From positions 62,001 through 126,000 of the forward strand of contig JAFSPA010000007.1 of the NCBI GenBank assembly GCA_017443145.1: 64,000 nucleotides of DNA, given 5' to 3'. A program made the position numbers and the translations under genes. This document shows, piece by piece, positions 52,328-61,202 of the stretch. The notes under the pieces are model-generated. The model saw nothing but the letters and a program-made list of their open reading frames with translations, was not told the DNA's origin and made no database searches. Position 1 is the first letter of the stretch. Every line of letters begins with the position of its first letter. The DNA is from Paludibacteraceae bacterium (GTDB lineage: Bacteria; Bacteroidota; Bacteroidia; Bacteroidales; Paludibacteraceae).

Positions 52328-52522
52328 TTACATATCATCGTGGGCATGCAACTGTTGAACATATTTCGCATGTTGCATCTTCACTCGTTTAATCTCGCTG
52401 GGTTTGTCGAATTGTTGACGACGACGTAACTCTTTGATGACGCCGGTCTTATCGAATTTGCGTTTGAATTTCTTAATCGCGCGCTCGATGTTCTCACCTT
52501 CTTTTACTGGTACTACGATCAT
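52328..52522 (-). CDS. rpsU: 30S ribosomal protein bS21
   Basis: 64 residues, MIVVPVKEGENIERAIKKFK, typical of Bacteroidota bS21. The ATG at 52522 is preferred to the GTG at 52531 because family members start with MIVVPVKEGE and the Shine-Dalgarno (52529-52538) covers that GTG. In Bacteroidota, bS21 helps hide the anti-Shine-Dalgarno of the ribosome, and rpsU keeps a strong Shine-Dalgarno that allows autoregulation. The gene lies downstream of two tRNA genes on the same strand. Confidence 0.97.
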   Translation of the reverse strand: MIVVPVKEGENIERAIKKFKRKFDKTGVIKELRRRQQFDKPSEIKRVKMQHAKYVQQLHAHDDM

Positions 52523-52528
52523 TGCATA

Positions 52529-52538
52529 CACCTCCTTT
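52529..52538 (-). promoter_or_regulatory. Perfect Shine-Dalgarno of rpsU
   Basis: AAAGGAGGTG on the reverse strand, full complement of the 16S tail, with GGAGG eight bases before the ATG. Confidence 0.85.
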
Positions 52539-52640
52539 GTTTAACTCTCCGGGCAGTTAGCCTGTTCTGAGCTGATAGCGGATGTTTAAGTCTCCCGCTT
52601 GACCTTTAAATTATTGCTTGCGTTCTTCCGAACGTTTCTG

Positions 52641-52722
52641 TACCCAGAGCCGGGGTCGAACCGGCACGGATTGCTCCACTGGTGTTTGAGACCAGCGCGT
52701 CTACCGATTCCGCCATCTGGGC
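52641..52722 (-). tRNA. tRNA-Leu (CAA)
   Basis: 82 nt. Acceptor GCCCAGA/TCTGGGT, anticodon arm CTGGT-CTCAAAC-ACCAG with anticodon CAA, long variable arm, T-loop GTTCGAC. CCA is not encoded. Confidence 0.93.
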
Positions 52723-52727
52723 CAAAA

Positions 52728-52751
52728 AAATGCAGGACGAATCCTGCATTT
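52728..52751 (-). terminator. Intrinsic terminator between the two tRNA genes
   Basis: Reverse strand: AAATGCAGGA-TTCG-TCCTGCATTT then T-run, a perfect 10-bp stem with a UUCG loop. The T-run ends 1 base before the 5' end of tRNA-Leu. Confidence 0.85.
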
Positions 52752-52758
52752 AAAAAAG

Positions 52759-52832
52759 CGGTGCGGACGAGACTCGAACTCGCGACCTACGGCGTGACAG
52801 GCCGGTATTCTAACCAACTGAACTACCGCACC
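52759..52832 (-). tRNA. tRNA-Asp (GTC)
   Basis: 74 nt. Acceptor GGTGCGG/CCGCACC with discriminator G, anticodon loop CTGTCAC (GTC), T-loop GTTCGAG. CCA is not encoded. Confidence 0.95.
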
Positions 52833-52882
52833 ATTGAGGTGACTTACTGTCTAAGATCACAACTTTCTTCCGAAAGCGGCTG

Positions 52883-52913
52883 CAAAAGTACTGCTTTTTT
52901 TTGAACTGACAAA
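52883..52913 (-). promoter_or_regulatory. Promoter of the tRNA-Asp / tRNA-Leu / rpsU unit
   Basis: Reverse strand: TTTG (52913-52910), 19 bp, TACTTTTG (52890-52883), about 45 bp before tRNA-Asp. Confidence 0.8.
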
Positions 52914-52923
52914 ATTTTTTGGC

Positions 52924-52953
52924 AAAAAAATGCGTTTTATGTGCATTTTTTTA
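52924..52953 (-). terminator. Terminator of the sulfonolipid/Hdr-like operon
   Basis: Stem AAAAATGC/GCATTTTT with a 9-base loop and T-run, just after the cysteate synthase stop and about 11 bp before the tRNA promoter. Confidence 0.75.
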
Positions 52954-52954
52954 T

Positions 52955-54238
52955 TCAAAACAGCGCTTTTACCTGTTTTATGACCTCTTCAGCGGGTAAT
53001 TCCGGCGACAAAATGAGGTCAGGTTGCTTGAAGACGTAACCCTTCGACATAGCTCCTAACGTGCCACCACCTGTGCAGTTGAGCATGATAAATTCGTCTT
53101 TCTGCACTTTGCCCTCTTCAACCGCCTTCGCGAGTGATGCAACAGCAACACATGCAGCTGGCAAGAGTTCGTAACCCTCAAGATTACGGAACTGCATCAT
53201 CCAATACATAATATTGTCGTTGGAGGCAAGGAAGAAATCGCCATTGGAGTCACGCAGTGTATCGAATAATCCACCTGCGAGGCTATACGGTGGTTTGCGG
53301 TTGGACAGCACTTTAGCTAATATAACTGCCGCCTGACGACGTCCGTCTTCAGGACTGAGGTCCAACAAGGCGCGCGACCCGGCTTTCCATGAGTCGAACA
53401 TAAGCGTGAAGGGCTCGTTACCCGACACATAAACGCGCATGCGGTTCTCTCCGAACCGTCCGTCGGCAGCTAAGCGCTCGGCGTTCTCCCACGCAGCAAT
53501 CGCCCCTGTTCCGGACCCCACAGCCTGGAAATAAGCGTCCGGGATACGCCCCATCTGTTCCACACACGAGAGTATCGTTGTACCCATACCGTCTCTACGG
53601 GCCACATTCTTGGCACCACCCTCAAGGAAGAAATGCGGATCTTGTGCCAGTTTCTCGCCTAACGCGATCGCATCGTAGTAATCGCAACCGTGAGGTACGG
53701 CCAACAATTTGACGCACTTGTCGAGTTTCTTATGGAACCATAAGTCGTGCAAACTATCTTCGGGCACGCAAATGACAATAGGTATTTTATTATCGGAACA
53801 CACCTGCGCGAACGCGCGCGCGGTATTACCTGCCGACTGTACCACTAACACGCGCTTCTCGTCCTCACTCATGCGAGCCAGTACGGAATAGGCTTCCGTC
53901 TCCTTGAAGGAGCAAGTACGGAACTTAGCGCCTATCTTCGGGTTCCAACCGGAGAAAGTGATATACAGGTTCTCCAGACCAAGGTGCTTTGCCAGTCCTT
54001 TGGATTTATACGTTATCGGAGCGCAGGAGTTCTTAAGGATGCGACGAATAGGCATCCAGTCGGCATAGCGATAGATGCCGTCTAAGTCCTCACGAGGCGT
54101 GAAACGTTTGTTCTTATAGACCGCGCGAATAAGCGATGGTTCGCCTCCTTGAGGGTCGGATAGCGTCCAGCCTTTGTCGGTGAACTCACGTCCGTTACTC
54201 ACGTTAACTAATGTGTACGATGTTGGTTTGAATCTCAT
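52955..54238 (-). CDS. Cysteate synthase
   Basis: 427 residues, PLP fold type II, threonine synthase-like. It matches cysteate synthase, first known from coenzyme M synthesis in Methanosarcina: O-phosphoserine plus sulfite gives L-cysteate and phosphate. Visible features: GWNPKIGAKFRTCSFKETEA, with the likely PLP lysine in this FKETEA region; VVQSAGNTARAFAQV; the glycine-rich AVGSGTGAIAAWE; and LNCTGGGTLGAM. Last gene of the operon, overlapping the upstream membrane Hdr-like gene as ATGA. In Bacteroidota cysteate feeds sulfonolipid (capnine, sulfobacin) synthesis, which fits the upstream genes. Confidence 0.88.
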   Translation of the reverse strand: MRFKPTSYTLVNVSNGREFTDKGWTLSDPQGGEPSLIRAVYKNKRFTPREDLDGIYRYADWMPIRRILKNSCAPITYKSKGLAKHLGLENLYITFSGWNPKIGAKFRTCSFKETEAYSVLARMSEDEKRVLVVQSAGNTARAFAQVCSDNKIPIVICVPEDSLHDLWFHKKLDKCVKLLAVPHGCDYYDAIALGEKLAQDPHFFLEGGAKNVARRDGMGTTILSCVEQMGRIPDAYFQAVGSGTGAIAAWENAERLAADGRFGENRMRVYVSGNEPFTLMFDSWKAGSRALLDLSPEDGRRQAAVILAKVLSNRKPPYSLAGGLFDTLRDSNGDFFLASNDNIMYWMMQFRNLEGYELLPAACVAVASLAKAVEEGKVQKDEFIMLNCTGGGTLGAMSKGYVFKQPDLILSPELPAEEVIKQVKALF

Positions 54239-56025
54239 ATGATTTGATTATTTACTATTTCTGCAATATCTTTAACCGGCCTATCGGCATAGCGTGCAAA
54301 CGTAGCAAGGCACAGCGGACAGGCGGTCGCGACAGCGTCGGCATTGCTGGTGTAGAGGTCGTTGAGAGCGGCTTTGGTCATATTCTCACGCTGTGCGAAA
54401 TCGAGCGATAGGGAGCCTAATGACCCACCGCAACATATACTCTCTTCGCGGTTATGCGCTGACTCGGCTATTCCTGCCGAGCGGCCGAGCAGTTGACGCG
54501 GTTCGTTGTACATACCGCATCCACGGCCTAACTCACACGGATCATGATAAACATAACAAATATCACTCTTCTCAACTCTGATTTTGTGCGAATCGATGAG
54601 TTCGTTGATAAACGGGATATAGTTGGTCACCTGCACTCCGGGCAGGTTGTAGTTCTCGCGGAACATCTTATAGCATATCGGACAAGAAACAAGCAACGTA
54701 TCGCAGCCCGATTCCAAAATCAATCGCTCCATATTAGCCACAATCGACTTCGCTTCGGCTATTCGTCCTGCCGTGAACATAGGCCGTCCGCAGCACAAAC
54801 CGCCTTGCGGGTCCAACCACGTGAAGTCCACACCCGCTTTCTTCAAAATAGCCTCGACGCTGCGTCCGATAGAGGGAGTAAGATGCGTCATACAGCCTGC
54901 AAAATAGAGCACTTTACGACTCTCAATCGCTTTATCTGTTGCCGGATAAGTGAACGGCACCGCATAATCGCGACGCGCACGCTCGAGGATACGCAAACCC
55001 GGTCCTTCGACGCCTACTTGGCATAACGCCTCGCACTTACCGCAGAGCAAGCACTTATCGCTTATCTCCTGAATACGTTCTTCGTTATTACGGCGCAGTT
55101 GGCGTGTGAGATAGACGGTGCAGTCTTTGACGTTACCATTATCCACAGTCATCGGGCACGCATCGATACACACGCCACAGTTCGGACAAGCAAACACCTC
55201 CACTTTGGCAAAACCCTTGCGTGAGTTACGCACCTTGAGTCCGGCGTTGCGCATCGGAATAAGCAGCATCTCTGCCGGGATATGCATATATCGCGTGAAA
55301 GGCAGTACACACATAAAGATACACAGCGCAAACGAATAGGCCCACCATGTCGGGAGCATGTTGAGTTCGTTGCCTAAGAACTGCCGGAAGAGCCAGTTAG
55401 CGGGAATAGTCATAAACGAACCGCCACTGATATGCGCCGTGAAACTCTCCGCGAGCCAACGTAACGGGAAGATAGCCCACAAGGAGTATAGTCCCACCAA
55501 ATTGAGGAAAGTGGGTCGAGCCATGCGCTTCACACCAAAGACATGGTTCTTAATGCGACGAAACATCGCCATCGCGATACCACTCATCACAATCAGAAGG
55601 AAAAAGTCCATCAAAAAGAACAGCAGCGAACCGCGAATCGTCTCATCCGCTTCCGCAACAAAATAGTTGAAGAAAATAGGATAATAGAATAAGTTGATTC
55701 GTCCCGGCACAAACAATATTACCTCCAAATGCCCTAACACGATAAGCATGAACCATCCGAAAGCAATACTGGAGTGCATATAACCGAAGAGCTTGTTGCG
55801 TTTCCATAACGGTATATGCAGCAAGCAGTTGGCAAAAATATCACGGATATTCTTGTATATGGTTGTCGGAGTAATGAGTGAAAGGAAGAATTTCTTTCTG
55901 TCCTGCCACGAAAGTTGGTGAATAATCCTCAACAGCGCAAAACCGCAATACAGCAGCACAAACGCCATACCCACCAAGAAGGGAATAACGAATGGATGGA
56001 AGCCGGATGGAATACGATCAATCAT
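54235..56025 (-). CDS. Membrane-bound HdrE/HdrD-like fusion (b-type membrane domain, two 4Fe-4S, two CCG domains)
   Basis: 596 residues. Five membrane helices in the first ~250 residues, with His in GYMHSSIAFGW, GHLEV and YMHIPAE as possible heme ligands (NarI/HdrE-like). Then two 4Fe-4S motifs (CPNCGVCIDACP and CLLCGKCEALC), then two cysteine-rich CCG domains (GGLCCGRP ... SCPICYKMF; DPCELGRGCG ... ICCGGSLGS ... ACPLCLATF) as in HdrD/GlpC. Likely exchanges electrons between menaquinone and soluble partners. Overlaps the upstream ferredoxin-like gene by 8 bp and cysteate synthase by 4 bp. Confidence 0.85.
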   Translation of the reverse strand: MIDRIPSGFHPFVIPFLVGMAFVLLYCGFALLRIIHQLSWQDRKKFFLSLITPTTIYKNIRDIFANCLLHIPLWKRNKLFGYMHSSIAFGWFMLIVLGHLEVILFVPGRINLFYYPIFFNYFVAEADETIRGSLLFFLMDFFLLIVMSGIAMAMFRRIKNHVFGVKRMARPTFLNLVGLYSLWAIFPLRWLAESFTAHISGGSFMTIPANWLFRQFLGNELNMLPTWWAYSFALCIFMCVLPFTRYMHIPAEMLLIPMRNAGLKVRNSRKGFAKVEVFACPNCGVCIDACPMTVDNGNVKDCTVYLTRQLRRNNEERIQEISDKCLLCGKCEALCQVGVEGPGLRILERARRDYAVPFTYPATDKAIESRKVLYFAGCMTHLTPSIGRSVEAILKKAGVDFTWLDPQGGLCCGRPMFTAGRIAEAKSIVANMERLILESGCDTLLVSCPICYKMFRENYNLPGVQVTNYIPFINELIDSHKIRVEKSDICYVYHDPCELGRGCGMYNEPRQLLGRSAGIAESAHNREESICCGGSLGSLSLDFAQRENMTKAALNDLYTSNADAVATACPLCLATFARYADRPVKDIAEIVNNQII

Positions 56026-56335
56026 ATATCTTGCACAAATTGAGTATTAAATTACGTGTGTTGATTCCTCTCGGGCAAACCATTGTGCATTTGCCACATA
56101 GCATACAGGACGAAAGCATGGCTTTTACATCTTCGCCTCGTTGAATACCATAGAGCACTTTGCGAACACTCATACCTTTGTATTCGCCAACTGTACACGT
56201 TGCACCGCATGAACCGCAATTCATGCACATACGTGCGGTGGGAACCAACTTGATAAGTTGGTCGTATCGCGAACGGTCCAAGGTCGTGAGATCAACCGTC
56301 GAAGATTTGGATAATGTGAAACCGAAATCAATCAT
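56018..56335 (-). CDS. HdrC-like small 4Fe-4S protein
   Basis: 105 residues. Start MIDFGFTLSKSS at 56335, which overlaps the HdrA-like gene by 8 bp as in the other pairs of the operon; a longer upstream frame has no support. Two 4Fe-4S motifs, CMNCGSCGATC and CMLCGKCTMVCPRG. Probably carries electrons between the HdrA-like flavoprotein and the membrane subunit. Confidence 0.85.
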   Translation of the reverse strand: MIDFGFTLSKSSTVDLTTLDRSRYDQLIKLVPTARMCMNCGSCGATCTVGEYKGMSVRKVLYGIQRGEDVKAMLSSCMLCGKCTMVCPRGINTRNLILNLCKIYD

Positions 56336-57344
56336 TTTGCAGTAGATAATTATGAATAGACAAAGCCGCTGCCCTCGCTTCCGCAACAGTCTCGGGAACG
56401 GTTTTTGTTCCGGTGCAAGCACCAGCAAAGAAAATACCTTCCCTACCCGATTCAATGATATTGGTTATATTATCCCGACTCTTGAGGAATCCGTCACTAT
56501 CTATCTCCAGTCTTGCTTGTTCCGCCAGCTTTTGTATAAGTGGGTTGCAGCACATCCCCGACATAAGCACTAAAGTATCCAATTGCACTTTCAACGGACG
56601 ACCAATAAGGGTGTCTTCCGCTTTCACTTGCAAGCGACCATCTATCGTCTCGCTCACTTCTGACACGCGGCCACGGACAAAGTGAATGCCGAAATCGCGC
56701 TGGGCATTGATATAAAAGTCTTCGTATTTCTTTCCAAATAAACGCAGATCCATGTAGAAGCAATAGACTTCAGCATTGGGGAAGCGCTCTTTCATCTCAA
56801 TAGCCTGTTTGATTGCTGTCATGCAGCACACCTTGGAGCACTGGCTATTACCCGCTTTCAAGTCGCGCGAACCGACGCAATGCACAAAACCAATCGCTTT
56901 GGGAGCCGCAGGAATACGTTGATCTTTATTGCCATTCATCCAAGCTTCTAAATCGGCATTAGTGATGACGTGGTCATAGATGCCATAGCCATATTCTTCC
57001 TTGCGCTGTGCCTCAAAAAGCTGAAAACCGGAAGCTACAAGCACTGCCTGAGCCGTGATATTGATACCATTAGACAGCGATAACCGATATCCCTCACGCA
57101 CGCCCTCTACATCATTAACCTGCGTCTCAAGAAAGACCGTTACGCCTTTGATGGCGGATATCATGTCCTTAATTAGCGGTTTTGTGGCAATCATATCCGG
57201 GAAAAGTCTATGCCAGGAAGCCACGTGACCGCCTAAATGGTCTGACTTTTCCACCAAGAAGGTTTGGTAACCAAGGTTATGTATTTGTTTGGCAGCTTCC
57301 AGACCGGCTATTCCGCCACCGATAATTACAATGTTCTGTTTCAT
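56328..57344 (-). CDS. HdrA/QmoA-like FAD protein
   Basis: 338 residues. FAD-binding IVIIGGGIAGLEAAKQI at the start, EKSDHLGGHVASW, the HdrA hallmark FVHCVGSRD with NSQCSKVCCMTAIKQA, and a C-terminal FAD segment (GREGIFFAGACTGTKTVPE). Much shorter than methanogen HdrA (no extra ferredoxin domains) and closest in shape to QmoA. Lies 1 bp after the HdrB-like gene. Confidence 0.88.
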   Translation of the reverse strand: MKQNIVIIGGGIAGLEAAKQIHNLGYQTFLVEKSDHLGGHVASWHRLFPDMIATKPLIKDMISAIKGVTVFLETQVNDVEGVREGYRLSLSNGINITAQAVLVASGFQLFEAQRKEEYGYGIYDHVITNADLEAWMNGNKDQRIPAAPKAIGFVHCVGSRDLKAGNSQCSKVCCMTAIKQAIEMKERFPNAEVYCFYMDLRLFGKKYEDFYINAQRDFGIHFVRGRVSEVSETIDGRLQVKAEDTLIGRPLKVQLDTLVLMSGMCCNPLIQKLAEQARLEIDSDGFLKSRDNITNIIESGREGIFFAGACTGTKTVPETVAEARAAALSIHNYLLQND

Positions 57345-57345
57345 C

Positions 57346-58416
57346 TTAGCAGCATTTAATAGAGTTAGGCATTTCGGGACGCATAAGGTCTTCCTTATTC
57401 AGCCCTAAGTACTTTGCTTTCGGGTCGTATTCAACTCCCATTTTGTTGAGTAGGGGTTCTACCGCCACTTGATGCAGTTGTAAACCCAAATCCCATGGGT
57501 CGTAGCCAAGCACTAAACCGGCAATCTCCTCATATGTGAAGACTGGAATACCATAGCCATTCTCACCATACGTCTTGCCCGTCTGTTCGGCAATAACATA
57601 TTGCCAGCGGTCGAGGAAGTACGGGCATCCAGGGCAGTTGGTTATGATGGCATCTGGCTTATATGGCTCCATAGACTCAAACTTCTTGTGCGTGTTCGAT
57701 ACACTATAGCCACGATTAGCTTTCACCAAATACTGCCTAAACCCGAATCCGCAGCAGTGCCGACGCTCTGGATAGTCAATCACTTGACCGCCCCAACTCT
57801 CGACCATTCCGGCAAGCACATATGGATATTCAGCACCTCCGACACCCTTATGCGGGAACATTTTTGAGTAGTGGCAGCCGATATGCTCCACAATACGAAG
57901 CGGTTCACCTGTTTCTTTATTTATAAGAAGGTGTTTGGCTTTTTTACGTATCTCATCCCGCCAGTGATAAATTAAATCGCTTGTATGAGCCAGATACTTC
58001 GGTTTATTGAACTCACGCTTGCACGCTTTCCACAGATTCTCGCGAATCTTAGCCTCCAATTCCGGAAACTCGCGCCATGTCTCCAACGTCTCAACATAGT
58101 TGCCGAACGAAGTGATACAACTTGGACAGTAGTTCTCATAGCCTGCCTCTGTCATAAGTGCAAACTGACGCGCAATCATCGTCATAGCCGTCTCTTGCGG
58201 AATTGTGTCAGCGTGATAGGCTATGCCTCCACAAGTCGTGTGGTGGGGTGTCTCGTATATATCTTTACCTAACACATTTCGCGTTATCTCAAGAAACATC
58301 TTCTCCGATGCTGGAAAGAAGTTCTGCCTTATACAACTGCGCACATAATACCAGTGGTCATCAGGTATCTCTTTCTGGTAGTCAGCCCATATCTTTTGTT
58401 TTCCGTCCTTAATCAT
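57346..58416 (-). CDS. HdrB-like protein with two CCG domains
   Basis: 356 residues. Two cysteine-rich domains: TTCGGIAYHADT ... NYCPSC, then EHIGCHYSKMFP ... RHCCGFGFRQ ... TNCPGCPYF. In methanogen HdrB such domains bind a non-cubane 4Fe-4S cluster that breaks disulfides. The C-terminal ~80 residues (DPWDLGLQLHQVAVEPLLNK) are also HdrB-like. Overlaps the HdrC-like gene by 4 bp. Confidence 0.88.
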   Translation of the reverse strand: MIKDGKQKIWADYQKEIPDDHWYYVRSCIRQNFFPASEKMFLEITRNVLGKDIYETPHHTTCGGIAYHADTIPQETAMTMIARQFALMTEAGYENYCPSCITSFGNYVETLETWREFPELEAKIRENLWKACKREFNKPKYLAHTSDLIYHWRDEIRKKAKHLLINKETGEPLRIVEHIGCHYSKMFPHKGVGGAEYPYVLAGMVESWGGQVIDYPERRHCCGFGFRQYLVKANRGYSVSNTHKKFESMEPYKPDAIITNCPGCPYFLDRWQYVIAEQTGKTYGENGYGIPVFTYEEIAGLVLGYDPWDLGLQLHQVAVEPLLNKMGVEYDPKAKYLGLNKEDLMRPEMPNSIKCC

Positions 58417-59108
58417 TTGTTAAAATGTTTATCCGAGCAATACTCAAATGCTCGTTGTTCATATTCCTCCATCGTCAAACCCATTTCCTTTGCCTTTTTG
58501 GCAGAGAACTCCTCAACTTGTTTGATGCGCTCGGTAGCACCGGTCACATCAAAGATGGCTTTTATTTCATCCAACGACTCTTGCGGTATCTTTCGTAAAA
58601 TACCGGGGCCGTCCCCCATATAATTAGCGCCAAAGCGCTTCATTGTCTTTTCTATATGCTCTAAATGCCACTTAAAAACAGGACCTGACTCTTTGTGATT
58701 TTCCCAAGCAAAAGTCTTAGGATGTACGCAGTAGCCATAATTAAGTGTATTGCCCGTTAAAGCGTGTGTCAATGGCAAAATCTGACGGCCTTTCTCCGAT
58801 TCGGTAAAGAAACCTGTACGAATACTCAGGTCACGCAGCGCCATAATAACCAATCCCGGTCCATTCTTGCGCGGGCAACGTGTTACACAACTCATACATT
58901 CTCCGCAATACCATATAGTGTCGGACTTAAGCAGTTCCTCAATTTTCTCATCATCTCTTGTCTCGACAGTTGTTACGATCTTGCGAGGATCATAACAATA
59001 GAACTCTGCCGCAGGGCAGATAGCCGTGCAGGTACCGCAGTTGATGCAGGTGTGGAAACCCTCTCTAAAGCGGTAGTCCTTCATTAATTCGTCAAAGTAG
59101 TTCTTCAT
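58413..59108 (-). CDS. HdrC-like 4Fe-4S protein
   Basis: 231 residues; start MKNYFDELMKDYRFRE at 59108, 1 bp after the SDR stop. Two 4Fe-4S motifs: CINCGTCTAICP and CGECMSCVTRCPR. The C-terminal ~130 residues are helical and longer than in simple HdrC. Electron carrier for the HdrB-like protein by family analogy. Confidence 0.87.
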   Translation of the reverse strand: MKNYFDELMKDYRFREGFHTCINCGTCTAICPAAEFYCYDPRKIVTTVETRDDEKIEELLKSDTIWYCGECMSCVTRCPRKNGPGLVIMALRDLSIRTGFFTESEKGRQILPLTHALTGNTLNYGYCVHPKTFAWENHKESGPVFKWHLEHIEKTMKRFGANYMGDGPGILRKIPQESLDEIKAIFDVTGATERIKQVEEFSAKKAKEMGLTMEEYEQRAFEYCSDKHFNK

Positions 59109-59109
59109 T

Positions 59110-59895
59110 TTAGGTTGGTTTAATGCGTCTTCCAAGCCATGCACACAGACCGGGGAAGAAGCGCTTGATATCCACCATAATCAGTTCGCCACGACCGATA
59201 AACACTTCGCGTTTACCTTTGCGGATAGCCTTCACTATCTTACGCGCAGCGTCTTCCACCTTCATACCTTTATCCTGTCCCGGGTCCATAATGCCGTGCG
59301 GTTGTCCGCCTTTGTCCAAGGCGCGGAGCGATATATTCGTTCGTACACGTCCCGGGCACACAATAGTCACGCGGATATACTTGTCGTAATACTCAGCACG
59401 CAAGGTCTCGAAGAAACCGTATAGTGCGTGCTTGGACGAACTGTACGCGCAGCGCAGCGGGAAACCGAACTTACCGGCGATAGAGGTCGTGACGGCAATA
59501 TGTCCTCCACCCGCATTGAGCATCATCGGCAGAATAGCTTTCGTGATAGCAACAGGAGCGAAATAGTTAATCTCCATTATCTGCCGCACCATATCCATCG
59601 TTGTATCTTCGACACTGGTTCGCTGGCTGATACCGGCGTTAAGGAAGAGAATATCTATCCCGCCGAACCGGTCCCAAGCCTGACGAACAAGCAGTCCGAC
59701 ACCTTCCAGGTCGCTCAAATCGCTCGGCAGCACAAACACATCACCTGCGCCGTACTGACGACAGCGCTCGGCAACGACATCAAGCCGTTCCCGAGACGAT
59801 GAAGTGAGTATGAGTTGGTCACCTTGAGAGGCATAGCGATACGCACACGCTTCACCTATGCCGCTCGAGGCACCTGTAATCCAAACGGTATCCAT
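59110..59895 (-). CDS. Short-chain dehydrogenase, probable 3-oxocapnine reductase (CapB-like)
   Basis: 261 residues. NADP(H)-binding ITGASSGIGEACAYR and catalytic Ser/Tyr/Lys (TTSIAGKFGF, YSSSKHALYG). The C-terminal KRFFPGLCAWLGRRI is hydrophobic, as in lipid-active members. Sulfonolipid synthesis needs an SDR that reduces the 3-keto group after the cysteate acyltransferase step; the overlap with that gene (1 bp) supports this role. A similar ketoreductase serves sphingolipids, so the exact substrate is an inference. Confidence 0.8.
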   Translation of the reverse strand: MDTVWITGASSGIGEACAYRYASQGDQLILTSSSRERLDVVAERCRQYGAGDVFVLPSDLSDLEGVGLLVRQAWDRFGGIDILFLNAGISQRTSVEDTTMDMVRQIMEINYFAPVAITKAILPMMLNAGGGHIAVTTSIAGKFGFPLRCAYSSSKHALYGFFETLRAEYYDKYIRVTIVCPGRVRTNISLRALDKGGQPHGIMDPGQDKGMKVEDAARKIVKAIRKGKREVFIGRGELIMVDIKRFFPGLCAWLGRRIKPT

Positions 59896-61160
59896 TACTT
59901 AATGAGTGCCATGTTAGGAATCTCTTTGTCGTAGTCACCCTTTGCGAGGCGCTCTTTGATATCCTTGAACGCAGCGAGTGTGCGGTCCACATCCTCGAAC
60001 GAGTGCGCAGCCGTAGGAATAATACGGAAGATAAGCATTCCGGGAGGAATAACAGGATAGCAAACAATCGAGCAGAAGATATGGTAGTTCTCGCGCAGGT
60101 CAACCGCAATATTGGTTGCCTGGTTGATACCGCAATACAGATGCACAGGCGTTACGCAAGCCTCAGCCGGACCAATCTCGTAGCCGAGGTCGCGGAAACC
60201 TTTCTGGATACGACGGGTCACTTCCCAGAGATGTGCACGCAGTTGGTCACCTTCCGGACTGTCGATAATCTCCAGACGCTTGATACAGCCTTCGACGATA
60301 GGCATCGGAAGAGCTTTCGCATACATCTGTGAGCGCATGTTATAGCGCAGGTAGGTGATGATATCTTTCTCCGAAGCGACGAAGCCACCGATGGTTGCCA
60401 TCGACTTAGCATATGCGCCGATATAGATATCCACACCGTCCATGACGTTGAAGTGCTCGGATGTTCCGCGTCCGTGAGGACCCATCACGCCGAATCCGTG
60501 TGCATCGTCAATCATCAGGCGGAAACGATATTTCTGTTTGAGAGCTACTATCTGGTCCAGAATACCGAGAGCGCCTGTCATACCGAACACACCTTCGGTG
60601 ATAACGAGCACGCCACCACCGTTTTTCTCTGCCAGACCGCAAGCACGAGCCAGCACTTTCTCGCAATCTACGATATCGTTGTGGCGGAACTTGAACTTAT
60701 CGCCTATGTGCAAACGAATACCATCGAGCAAGCAAGCGTGAGCTTCTGCGTCGTACACAATCACGTCGTGACGACTAACAAGCGAGTCAATAGTGGACAG
60801 AATACCCTGATAGCCGAAGTTAAACAGGAAAGCAGCCTCTTTCTTCTCGAACTTAGCGAGCATCTGTTCGAATTTCTCGTGCAAAGCTGTTTGGCCGGTC
60901 ATCATACGGCTTCCCATCGGATACGCCATACCCCACTTAGCTGCAGCTTCTGCGTCCACGCGCCGAATCTCAGGATGGTTAGCCAGGCCCAGGTAGTTAT
61001 TCAAACTCCAAGTCAGCACTTCCTGTCCGTTAAAACGCATGTGCGGGCCAAGTTCGCCTTCGAGTTTTGGGAAAGCAAAATAGCCATCCGCACGTTCACG
61101 ATACTGACCGATAGGACCACCGGTCGATTTCTTGATTTTGTCAAAAATGTCTTGATACAT
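59895..61160 (-). CDS. Alpha-oxoamine synthase, probable cysteate fatty-acyltransferase (CapA/CFAT-like)
   Basis: 421 residues, PLP enzyme of the serine palmitoyltransferase group. The Schiff-base lysine is in IYIGAYAKSMATIGG and the PLP-binding DDAHGFGVMGPHGRGTSEHF is complete. The N-terminus GGPIGQYRERADGYFAFPKL and the segment FNFGYQGILSTIDSLVS match the Bacteroidota group shown in Flavobacterium johnsoniae to make capnine from cysteate and an acyl donor. Cysteate synthase in the same operon makes this assignment much stronger than serine palmitoyltransferase. Confidence 0.85.
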   Translation of the reverse strand: MYQDIFDKIKKSTGGPIGQYRERADGYFAFPKLEGELGPHMRFNGQEVLTWSLNNYLGLANHPEIRRVDAEAAAKWGMAYPMGSRMMTGQTALHEKFEQMLAKFEKKEAAFLFNFGYQGILSTIDSLVSRHDVIVYDAEAHACLLDGIRLHIGDKFKFRHNDIVDCEKVLARACGLAEKNGGGVLVITEGVFGMTGALGILDQIVALKQKYRFRLMIDDAHGFGVMGPHGRGTSEHFNVMDGVDIYIGAYAKSMATIGGFVASEKDIITYLRYNMRSQMYAKALPMPIVEGCIKRLEIIDSPEGDQLRAHLWEVTRRIQKGFRDLGYEIGPAEACVTPVHLYCGINQATNIAVDLRENYHIFCSIVCYPVIPPGMLIFRIIPTAAHSFEDVDRTLAAFKDIKERLAKGDYDKEIPNMALIK

Positions 61161-61167
61161 ACGTATT

Positions 61168-61202
61168 GATTTGTGATTTATGATTGCTAATTTATGATTT
61201 AC
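61168..61202. repeat. 7-bp-period tandem repeat
   Basis: GATTTGT, GATTTAT, GATTGCT, AATTTAT, GATTTAC in the gap between the VOC and acyltransferase genes, overlapping the VOC stop codon. Confidence 0.8.

Noticed and set aside
59895..61160. Serine palmitoyltransferase for sphingolipids
   Set aside because: The N-terminal region matches the cysteate acyltransferase group and cysteate synthase is in the same operon.
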